Assembly (NCBI GenBank): GCA_002897655.1
Contig: BDTJ01000035.1
Coordinates: 1 to 56,053, forward strand
Source: an archaeon BMS3Abin17
Lineage (GTDB): Archaea; Nanobdellota; Nanobdellia; Pacearchaeales; GW2011-AR1
Length of the DNA: 56,053 bases
Reading direction: 5' to 3'
Part shown: piece by piece, positions 26,821 through 34,800 of the stretch
How the letters are laid out: each line of letters begins with the position of its first letter
How positions within the stretch are numbered: the first letter of the stretch is position 1
Translations under genes and position numbers: made by a program
The notes under the pieces: generated by a model
Told to the model about the DNA's origin: nothing
Seen by the model: only the letters and a program-made list of their open reading frames with translations
Databases searched by the model: none

Positions 26821-28698
26821 ATATTAAAGAATATAAAAGAACAACTGCATGGAAAGGTTACTGAAGCGAGCTTTGAAGGTGCAAACATAGTTCTTTACAC
26901 AGATAATGAGAAATTCTTCAAAGAAGGAGAAGGAAAGATAAAAGAAATAGTTGACCAGATAAAAAAGAGAATTGAGCTTAGAGCAGACCAAAAGATTCTT
27001 CTTGAGCAGAAAAAAGTAGAAGAAGAAATAAAGAATATTGTTCCTACAGAAGCAGATATTACAAACATAATTTTTGATTTTCACAGAAGCATTGTAATAA
27101 TTGAGGCAAAAAAACCAGGATTAGTAATAGGAAAACAAGGCTCTATACTTGAAGATATTAAAGAAGCAACTTTGTGGACTCCTCATGTCCAGAGAAGTCC
27201 TGCAATAAAAAGTCAGATTACAGAGAATATCAGAGAAGTTCTTTATGCAAATAATAATTACAGAAGAAAATTTTTAAACTCAATTGGAAAGAAAATTTAT
27301 ACTGATTGGAATCCAGAGAAAATGAAAGGATGGATTAGGCTCACATTTTTAGGAGGAGCAAGACAAGTTGGAAGAAGCTGTATGTTGTTGCAAACACCCA
27401 ATTCAAAGATTCTTCTTGATTGTGGTGTAGATGTTGCTGCACATGGTGCTGGTAAATTTCCTACGTTTGATGTTCCTGAATTTGATATAGCTCAATTAGA
27501 TGCTGTAATCATAAGTCATGCTCACCTAGATCATGTTGGCTTGGTTCCTTATTTGTATAAAATGGGTTATAAAGGTCCTATTTACATGACAACACCCACA
27601 AGAGATATTGCAGCACTAATCTCTCTTGATTTTATAGGAGTTGCCTACAAGCAGGCAGCAAAGCCATTGTTTGATTCTTCAGATATAAAGGAAATGGTAA
27701 AGCACAGCATTTGCCTTAATTACAACGAGGTTACTGACATTACTTCAGATGTGAGATTGACTTTTTACAATGCAGGACATGCATTAGGAAGTGCAATGAT
27801 TCATCTTAATATTGGAAATGGGGCACATAATCTTTTGTATACAGGAGATTTCAAGTATGGAAAGTCAAGGCTATTAGACCCTGCAATATCAACCTTCCCA
27901 AGAGTTGAATCAGTTATTACAGAATCAACTTATGGCTCAAAAAATGATATTCTTCCTCCACGTCTTCAGTCAGAAGAACAGCTTTTAGAATTAGTAAATA
28001 AAACAATTGCAAGAGGAGGCAAGGTTCTGATTCCGGAATTAGGTCTGGGAAGAGCACAAGAAACAATGCTTATTCTTGAAGATGCAATGAAGGCTGGTAA
28101 AATGAAAAAAATACCAATATATATAGATGGTATGATTTGGGATATTAATGCAATTCATACAGCTTATCCTGATTTTTTAAGTAATAAAGTTAGAGCACAG
28201 ATTTTTCAGGACAGCAATCCGTTTATTTCAGAGGTGTTTTCAAGAGTTGGCTCCCCTCATGAAAGGAGAAATGTTATTGAAGGAGGCCCTTGTGTTGTCC
28301 TTGCTACATCAGGTATGCTTGTAGGAGGTGCATCAGTAGAGTATCTTAGAGAATTTGCAGGCAATAAAGATAATGCATTAATATTTGTCTGTTATCAGGG
28401 TGTTGGCTCTCTTGGAAGGCAGGTTCAGGATGGAATCAAAGAAACAAGAATGGTTGTAGATGGTAAGGAAGAAATAGTAAAGATAAATATGGAGATTCAC
28501 ACAATAACTGGGCTTACTGCACACGCAGGAAGAAACGAGATTATGTCTTTTTTTAACAACATGAGGCCAAAACCAAAAAAAATAATAATTAACCATGGAG
28601 AGGTTTCAAAATCTCTTGATTTAGCCTCGTCATTATACAAACTCAACAGAGTAGAGACAAATGTCCCCAGAGATTTAGAAACACTGAGATTGAGGTGA
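26815..28698 (+). CDS. KH-domain beta-CASP ribonuclease aCPSF1
   Basis: N-terminal KH domains; AVIISHAHLDHVGLVPYL; TYGSKN; GLTAHAGRNEIMSFF; ends with INHGEVSKSLDLASSL. Confidence 0.95.
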   Translation: MEILKNIKEQLHGKVTEASFEGANIVLYTDNEKFFKEGEGKIKEIVDQIKKRIELRADQKILLEQKKVEEEIKNIVPTEADITNIIFDFHRSIVIIEAKKPGLVIGKQGSILEDIKEATLWTPHVQRSPAIKSQITENIREVLYANNNYRRKFLNSIGKKIYTDWNPEKMKGWIRLTFLGGARQVGRSCMLLQTPNSKILLDCGVDVAAHGAGKFPTFDVPEFDIAQLDAVIISHAHLDHVGLVPYLYKMGYKGPIYMTTPTRDIAALISLDFIGVAYKQAAKPLFDSSDIKEMVKHSICLNYNEVTDITSDVRLTFYNAGHALGSAMIHLNIGNGAHNLLYTGDFKYGKSRLLDPAISTFPRVESVITESTYGSKNDILPPRLQSEEQLLELVNKTIARGGKVLIPELGLGRAQETMLILEDAMKAGKMKKIPIYIDGMIWDINAIHTAYPDFLSNKVRAQIFQDSNPFISEVFSRVGSPHERRNVIEGGPCVVLATSGMLVGGASVEYLREFAGNKDNALIFVCYQGVGSLGRQVQDGIKETRMVVDGKEEIVKINMEIHTITGLTAHAGRNEIMSFFNNMRPKPKKIIINHGEVSKSLDLASSLYKLNRVETNVPRDLETLRLR

Positions 28699-28806
28699 TT
28701 TTAAAAACCAGCAAAATCTTTGCCCCTGCGTCTGTGCGTAGGCACAGTTTAGATTTTGTGGCTTAAAAACCTCAAGGTTTTTAAGCATTTTTTCCCACCA
28801 CCTAAT

Positions 28807-29010
28807 ATGGTTAAACAAAAGAGGACACTAAGAAATGTTTTATTCACGATTCTGATTGCTTTTGCAATTGTTAGTTTTTGGAGAGGGGTTTGGGGTTTGA
28901 TGGATTTATATCTGGCTCCGCATAACCTTGTGCTTAGTTTTTTTCTGTCTATTTTAATTGGAATATTAATTCTTTATGCAACTAAAAACTTAATTAGGAA
29001 TTTAATATAG
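28807..29010 (+). CDS. two-TM hypothetical membrane protein
   Basis: ORF listed from 28756; ATG at 28807 (MVKQKRTLRNVLFTILIAF) more plausible. Confidence 0.6.
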   Translation: MVKQKRTLRNVLFTILIAFAIVSFWRGVWGLMDLYLAPHNLVLSFFLSILIGILILYATKNLIRNLI

Positions 29011-29020
29011 TGAATCTTAG

Positions 29021-29049
29021 AAAGATTTAAATAAGTGAACTCACTTATT
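29021..29049 (+). promoter_or_regulatory. promoter and perfect 20-bp palindromic operator of mazEF-like pair
   Basis: AAAGATTTAAATA overlapping AATAAGTGAACTCACTTATT (29030-29049). Confidence 0.6.
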
Positions 29050-29054
29050 CTACC

Positions 29055-29285
29055 ATGACAAATATAACTCTCTCGATTAATAATGAAGTATATAAAAAAA
29101 TGCGTAAATATTCCGAGATAAAATGGAGTGAATTTGTAAGAAAAATGATTAAAAAAAGAATTGATGAGTTAGAAAAAATTGAAAATTATCCAGATAAAGA
29201 GAGCATTATGACAATGTTAGCTTCTGAGGAAACTCTAAAAAAAGATTGGGATAATGAATCAGATGAGAGGTGGAACAATGTATAA
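29055..29285 (+). CDS. CopG/VapB-like antitoxin
   Basis: MTNITLSINNEVYKKMRKYSEIKWSEFVRKMIKKRID ribbon-helix-helix-like; overlaps toxin. Confidence 0.75.
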   Translation: MTNITLSINNEVYKKMRKYSEIKWSEFVRKMIKKRIDELEKIENYPDKESIMTMLASEETLKKDWDNESDERWNNV

Positions 29286-29610
29286 TCAAAAAGATATTAT
29301 TCTAATTCCATTTCCATATTCTGATTTAACACTCTCCAAAAAAAGACCGGCCTTAATTATCTCTAATGAAAAGATAAATAAGATGCAGGATAGAATTTGC
29401 TGCCTTGTAACTTCCAAAGCCCATAAAGATGATTTAGTAATAACAAAAGATTCTTTTGAACAGGGAAGTTTACCCTTCAAAAGTTTTGTAAAGCCCCATA
29501 GGATATTTACAATCAATGCAAATATAGTGATAAAGAAATTCTGCACAATAAATGATGGATTTCACGACAAAGTAATTAAGAGCATTAATAAATTTTTAAG
29601 AAGAGAATAA
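29278..29610 (+). CDS. PemK/MazF-family toxin
   Basis: QKDIILIPFPYSDLTLSKKRPALIISNE...FVKPHRIFTI; listed from 29254, ATG at 29278 overlaps antitoxin. Confidence 0.88.
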   Translation: MYNQKDIILIPFPYSDLTLSKKRPALIISNEKINKMQDRICCLVTSKAHKDDLVITKDSFEQGSLPFKSFVKPHRIFTINANIVIKKFCTINDGFHDKVIKSINKFLRRE

Positions 29611-29777
29611 TTATATTAAAATATTTTTCCACAACTTTAAAAACTAGTTTTTCCATTATATATTATGAAACACAATGAAAACAGGAAACACTAAAAAACC
29701 TTCGGTTTTTGGTGCTACGAAAATCTCTGATTTTCGTGGTTTTCAAGCATTTCATTTTTAAGGAAGGTGACAAAAAA

Positions 29778-30665
29778 ATGAAGCACAATATAAAAATAAC
29801 AGCAATCCTCTTGGGAATGTTCTTGATAACTCAGTTTATTGGGTTATATGTTGTTAATCATTATCATGCAGAAGATAAAGAGCTTCCTTTTGGGCTTGAA
29901 ACACCTGAAGTGGAAAAAGAATCTGATTATTATGGTTTTTTTACAGGAATCATAATTGCATTCATTATTGCAATTTCTTTGCTGTTTTTTTTAATGAAAT
30001 TTAGATTTGAATTAATCTTAAAATTATGGTTTTTTTTGGTAGTAGTTATTGCCTTGGGAATCACATTTAATGCAATTATGCCTCAATTCAAATATGCGTC
30101 CTGGATTGTTCTGGCTGTTGCACTGCCTCTTGCATATATAAAAATCTACAAAAGAAACTTTTTGGTCCATAATGCTACGGAGTTATTAATCTATCCTGGA
30201 ATTGCTGCTGTTTTTGTCCCAATATTGAATGTCTGGACTATCATTGCTCTTTTAATAATAATCTCTATCTATGATGCTTGGGCTGTTTGGCACTCCGGAA
30301 TTATGCAAAAAATGGCTAAATATCAGATGGAAAAACTAAATGTCTTTTCTGGATTTTTTGTTCCTTATATCTCAAAAAAGGTAAAAATGAAGCTGAAAAA
30401 ACTAAAGAAATCTCAACTTAAAAAGAAAAAGATTAAAGTCAATGTAGCCCTTTTAGGAGGCGGAGATGTTATATTTCCAATAATGACAGCAGGAGTCATG
30501 TTAAAGACTATTGGAATAATTCCGGCATTATTTGTTATTTTTGGCGCAACCTTAGGATTAGCTTATTTGTTCTTTTCTGCTGAGAAAAAGAAGTTTTATC
30601 CGGCAATGCCTTTTATCACAGCAGGAATTTTGTTAGGATTAGGGATTAGTTATTTAGTTTTATGA
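29778..30665 (+). CDS. presenilin-like A22 family intramembrane aspartyl protease
   Basis: ISIYDAWAVWHSGIM and LGGGDVIFPIM (YD / GxGD motifs), many TMs; SD AAGGAAGGTGA precedes ATG at 29778. Confidence 0.85.
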   Translation: MKHNIKITAILLGMFLITQFIGLYVVNHYHAEDKELPFGLETPEVEKESDYYGFFTGIIIAFIIAISLLFFLMKFRFELILKLWFFLVVVIALGITFNAIMPQFKYASWIVLAVALPLAYIKIYKRNFLVHNATELLIYPGIAAVFVPILNVWTIIALLIIISIYDAWAVWHSGIMQKMAKYQMEKLNVFSGFFVPYISKKVKMKLKKLKKSQLKKKKIKVNVALLGGGDVIFPIMTAGVMLKTIGIIPALFVIFGATLGLAYLFFSAEKKKFYPAMPFITAGILLGLGISYLVL

Positions 30666-31366
30666 GACTTGTATTGTCTCTGTATATTTCTTAATGTCTT
30701 TCCGAAGTTATCTCCCAGGTCTTTATAATGGTCTCTTATTTCATCAGGAGTGCAAACCATCATATCTAATCCATGAGAATATAAATCCTGGCTTTGAGAT
30801 CTTCTTACAGCTTCTAATCCAACACGAATAAGATCTTCTGTTTCAGGATTAGATGAATCACCAAGATAATCTTTTGCTTCAGAGTAGACTTGTAATGCTT
30901 GTATATACTCACTTACTTTTTTATCTCCACTTCCACTTCCAACACAAGTCCAAACCCTCTTTTCAACCCTTCCTAAAGGAAAACAAGTGTATAATTTAGG
31001 GGTATTGTTGAATCTTGTAGCAAGAATTATTGAACTTAATTTCTGAAGATCTGGGAGCTTTGTTCCCATTCTCTTGATATTTAATTTCCTTAACTCATTA
31101 AAATAGCCTTTTTTTACAATTCTTTCAACATTAAATTTTCCACTAGAAAGTTCTTGAACAAATTCCCCTGTTTTCTCATCCATTACTCCAGAATGTCCAA
31201 AACAATAATTCTTATCATCACTTACCCATAACTTTCTTCCAAGAAATTTACCATTAGGTATACCTGTTTGTGGATTTAATGAAGTTACCTGTCTATCTGC
31301 AATTAATACAGTTGCCTCAACCTTTGGATGTTTTATACCAAATACAGTTGTCATATATTTCTCCAA
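30650..31366 (-). CDS. divergent proteasome-beta/HslV-like Ntn hydrolase
   Basis: MTTVFGIKHPKVEATVLIADRQVTS: Thr-initiated beta-subunit-like start; likely true start at 31354. Confidence 0.7.
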   Translation of the reverse strand: MEKYMTTVFGIKHPKVEATVLIADRQVTSLNPQTGIPNGKFLGRKLWVSDDKNYCFGHSGVMDEKTGEFVQELSSGKFNVERIVKKGYFNELRKLNIKRMGTKLPDLQKLSSIILATRFNNTPKLYTCFPLGRVEKRVWTCVGSGSGDKKVSEYIQALQVYSEAKDYLGDSSNPETEDLIRVGLEAVRRSQSQDLYSHGLDMMVCTPDEIRDHYKDLGDNFGKTLRNIQRQYKSHKTK

Positions 31367-31459
31367 TTTTTATGCTATTTAAACCCTTCCCTGTTTGTTC
31401 TTACTGTGTAAAAGTAACAAAACCATAAGGTTTATAAAAGGGGGCTTCTATGAGGATTT

Positions 31460-31798
31460 ATGGAAATAAATATGGACCTTAGAAGCATTAGAAAGGATTC
31501 AGTTAGAAAAGCTCAAGAAACTAAGATTAATTTACATAACAAATTAAAAAGCAATTTTCCTGATTTAGAAGCTATTAATCTGTCTTTCAGTCTGAGCGGA
31601 AAATCTGTAATATATAATCTATGGGTTAGGGGGGAATTTGGTGCTCCAACACTTGTTAAGATGGAAGATTATCTGGATGCCGAGGGGTTTAATATAGTTA
31701 AAATGAAGAAGGGACCTGTGGGCACAATAATGGGGGATTATTGTGGCATACGAAGAGGACAACATATAGAATATCTAAAGAGAATAAAAAAATGCTAG
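31460..31798 (+). CDS. hypothetical protein
   Basis: 112 aa ORF. Confidence 0.6.
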   Translation: MEINMDLRSIRKDSVRKAQETKINLHNKLKSNFPDLEAINLSFSLSGKSVIYNLWVRGEFGAPTLVKMEDYLDAEGFNIVKMKKGPVGTIMGDYCGIRRGQHIEYLKRIKKC

Positions 31799-32571
31799 TA
31801 AAACAAGAACTAATAAACAAGATTAAGGATTATTTTGACCTTAATATTTATGAAACAAAAGTCTGGTTAGCCTTGCTTGGTAAGGGAATCGCTTCAGCAG
31901 GACAGATTGCAGATATTTCAGGGGTTCCAAGAAGCAGAACCTATGATGTCCTTGAAAGCCTTGAAAAAAAGGGATTTGCTATTGTTAAGATAGGAAAGCC
32001 AGTTAGATATATTGGAGTTAAGCCAAGAATGATTCTTGAGAAATTAAAAAACAATGTTAGAAAAGATGCAGAGGATAGAATTGTCAGTCTTGGAGGAATC
32101 AAAGAGACAGAAGAATTCTCAATGCTTGAAGTGCTGTACAAGGAAGGAATAGACCCTGTAAAAAGAGAAGACATTTCTGCAGCTTTAAAAGGAAAATCAA
32201 ATATTTCTAATTATCTTAGAGAAGTTCTGCAGAATGCAAAAAAAGAAGTGATAATCTGCACAAATGCAGAGGAGATAAACTCAAAGACAAAATTATTCCA
32301 GCAGACTTTTGAAATACTTAAAAAATCAAACATAAAGCTTAAATTTGCTTTGTCTGGTGATGAAAGTCTTATTAATCAGATAGAAAAGAAATTTGGGATG
32401 AAAATTAAGAGGATTAACATTGATGCCAAATTCTTTATTGTAGACAGGGGAGAAATCTTGTTTTATTTATCTAAAAATTCAGATAAAGAAGATACTGCTA
32501 TCTGGCTTAATTCTGAATTTTTTGTGGAAGCATTTGCATCTTTGTTTGAAAAAGCTATGGGTGAAAAATGA
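31792..32571 (+). CDS. TrmB-family transcriptional regulator
   Basis: YFDLNIYETKVWLALLGKGIASAGQIADISGVPRSRTYDVLESLEKKGFAIV; ATG at 31792. Confidence 0.9.
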   Translation: MLVKQELINKIKDYFDLNIYETKVWLALLGKGIASAGQIADISGVPRSRTYDVLESLEKKGFAIVKIGKPVRYIGVKPRMILEKLKNNVRKDAEDRIVSLGGIKETEEFSMLEVLYKEGIDPVKREDISAALKGKSNISNYLREVLQNAKKEVIICTNAEEINSKTKLFQQTFEILKKSNIKLKFALSGDESLINQIEKKFGMKIKRINIDAKFFIVDRGEILFYLSKNSDKEDTAIWLNSEFFVEAFASLFEKAMGEK

Positions 32572-33797
32572 GTTACCAAATCTTAAAGAAAGTAGGCAAA
32601 GCAATAAGAAATACTTTCATAACTGGGCTTGTGCTTGCAAATTTTATTCCAGGGATAGCAAAGGCAGAAGAAATAAAACAGGAAAAGATAATGCCTGACA
32701 GAAAGATTGTTCTTGATATAGCAGACCCAACAAAAAATTTTGAAGCAAACGCAAATGCATGGTACTCAGCAAACCAAATTATCGGAAAAGGAAGCGATTT
32801 ATTGGGTGTAAAAGCAGGATTGGATAATACTCTTCTTGGTAGAATAGGACTTTTAGGACTGTCTTCTGCATTATCACACCATTTGACACATGCTTCACAC
32901 GAATTTGGGCATATAAGAGTGGGAGAAAAAATTGGCTCGTATGAATGGAGATTTGAGCCAAATAGCATTTTTGCCCTAGATAATAATTGGACTAAAACCC
33001 TTAACAAACACCCAACAGATAACCAAGGGATTAGAAAAGCAGTGGCTGGATTAAATCAAAATGAATATAATGCTTATGTTTTATTTAAGAATAATAAGAA
33101 TCAATTAACTCCTGACAATGCCTTTTCTTTTTTGTCTACAAAAACATGGGACATTGGATATAATCTTGGAACATCTTATAAGGTTCCAACTGAGAGCAAT
33201 GATGTAGATAATTATATACGTTTTTTAAATAAAAAAGGAATACCTGCTAAAAAAAGCGACCATTTAACACAGGCAATTTTAGCAGATGCACTTTCTATTC
33301 AGACTTGGGATAGTTTTAGGGCAATCTCTAATTATCTTAAAACAGGTAATAGAGTTACAAAACCAACTGTTTTCAAATGGGGTGAGACAGAGTTTACACC
33401 CCCTTTGATTAATTTATATTTAACACATGAGGGGGGTTTTTTTAATACCACTTCTATTGTGAATCCAGAAGGAGAACACCCAATTGAAGTTAATCTTGGA
33501 TATGATGCAGATTTTATAGGTGGTGGAAGAGTAAACACCATGAGGATTGGAGGGCAATATAATAATATTAGGCTAGCGGATAATTTAAGATTATCCCCTG
33601 GTGCTCACATAAATTTGGAAAGAAAATCACTTGAACCAAAAGGATTTTCAGCAGGAGCTGAATTAGAATGGAAAATAAATAACAAATCATCAATAATCGC
33701 AGGATTGAAATATAATCAAAAAGATATTATGGAGAATATAATTAAGGGAAAAGACAGGGGATTTGATGGAAGATTTAGAATCTCTCACAAATTTTAA
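32568..33797 (+). CDS. secreted HExxH protein with beta-barrel-like C-terminal region
   Basis: Signal peptide ITGLVLANFIPGIAKAEE; HASHEFGHIRVGE; C-terminus of alternating strands ending FDGRFRISHKF. Confidence 0.7.
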   Translation: MSYQILKKVGKAIRNTFITGLVLANFIPGIAKAEEIKQEKIMPDRKIVLDIADPTKNFEANANAWYSANQIIGKGSDLLGVKAGLDNTLLGRIGLLGLSSALSHHLTHASHEFGHIRVGEKIGSYEWRFEPNSIFALDNNWTKTLNKHPTDNQGIRKAVAGLNQNEYNAYVLFKNNKNQLTPDNAFSFLSTKTWDIGYNLGTSYKVPTESNDVDNYIRFLNKKGIPAKKSDHLTQAILADALSIQTWDSFRAISNYLKTGNRVTKPTVFKWGETEFTPPLINLYLTHEGGFFNTTSIVNPEGEHPIEVNLGYDADFIGGGRVNTMRIGGQYNNIRLADNLRLSPGAHINLERKSLEPKGFSAGAELEWKINNKSSIIAGLKYNQKDIMENIIKGKDRGFDGRFRISHKF

Positions 33798-33833
33798 TCC
33801 TAAATAACTTTTAATCCAGTAATACTCATCTCT

Positions 33834-34241
33834 TCAGCTACTTTCCCTGCTATTATCTCTACAGACTTTTAAAAGCTTGTTTATCACCTTCTTTATCTGG
33901 GATTCTTTGTTCCTCAAAAAGATAGAATCTATTCTTTTTCCGTAATATACAATACCATTTCTTAATCTTCTTAACTCATCAATGAGGATAAATTCTTCTC
34001 TATCAAAGAATTTGCTGTAATTTTTCTCCAGATATTCTATAAGTAGCTTGTGGCTTAATGTTTTAAAACCATTGGAATACATTAGCGAGATTATTATTTC
34101 TTTTGCAACTTCATAATACTGCTCAATTATTTTATATGTTTTAGTTTCTTTTTTAATATCTTCTAATCTCTCCTTAGCCATATCTAAAAGTGCTTTGGCT
34201 CTTATGGGATTTTTTGAAATTATGAATATCTCCTCACTCAT
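33834..34241 (-). CDS. HEPN-domain protein (partner of MNT)
   Basis: AKALLDMAKERLEDI...LRRLRNGIVYYGKRI; overlaps upstream MNT gene by 8 nt. Confidence 0.8.
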   Translation of the reverse strand: MSEEIFIISKNPIRAKALLDMAKERLEDIKKETKTYKIIEQYYEVAKEIIISLMYSNGFKTLSHKLLIEYLEKNYSKFFDREEFILIDELRRLRNGIVYYGKRIDSIFLRNKESQIKKVINKLLKVCRDNSRESS

Positions 34242-34770
34242 TTTTTAATCTCCCATACAAAACAAAACCATTAGTCACTTCTGTTTTAACTCCCTCATGC
34301 AATTTTTTCAGATTTTTCTCCATAATAAGATGGATATTTCTCTTTAGAATTTTTTCAAACCTCTTTATGTCTATTTGTTTCTTGTTATCTGTTATAATCA
34401 TTACATCTACATCACTTGATTCAATATCTTCACCTTTGAGATAAGAACCATAAAGAATGATTGCTTGTGGATAAAGAGAGTCAATTAAAAAATCAAGCAA
34501 CCCTGATTCCTTTATTTTAATTATATTTGCTATTTTTTTATAAAACAAAAAATTCTTATTGTCCCTATTAGCAATAAATCCAACAAATCTCTCACCTTTC
34601 TTCTTCTGAATTAATTCTTGATTTTCTAGATTTTTCAGGTGATTTTTGACAGATGTTGGAGCGAGACTTATTTTCTTAGCAATCTCTTTGATATAATGAA
34701 TCTTTAATGGCTCATCAACAAATACACTAAAGACTCTATCTTGACTACATTTTTGTTCCATGATAAACAT
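34234..34770 (-). CDS. wHTH-fused minimal nucleotidyltransferase (MNT)
   Basis: IILYGSYLKGEDIESSDVDVMIIT; N-terminal IKEIAKKISLAPTSVKNHLKNLENQELI. Confidence 0.87.
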   Translation of the reverse strand: MFIMEQKCSQDRVFSVFVDEPLKIHYIKEIAKKISLAPTSVKNHLKNLENQELIQKKKGERFVGFIANRDNKNFLFYKKIANIIKIKESGLLDFLIDSLYPQAIILYGSYLKGEDIESSDVDVMIITDNKKQIDIKRFEKILKRNIHLIMEKNLKKLHEGVKTEVTNGFVLYGRLKNE

Positions 34771-34772
34771 AT

Positions 34773-34800
34773 ATGTTCCTTAAGGTATATAAATGTTCCT
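34773..34800 (-). promoter_or_regulatory. MNT-HEPN promoter with two direct AGGAACAT repeats flanking TATA
   Basis: minus strand AGGAACAT-TTATATACCTTA-AGGAACAT, 20-nt spacing. Confidence 0.45.
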
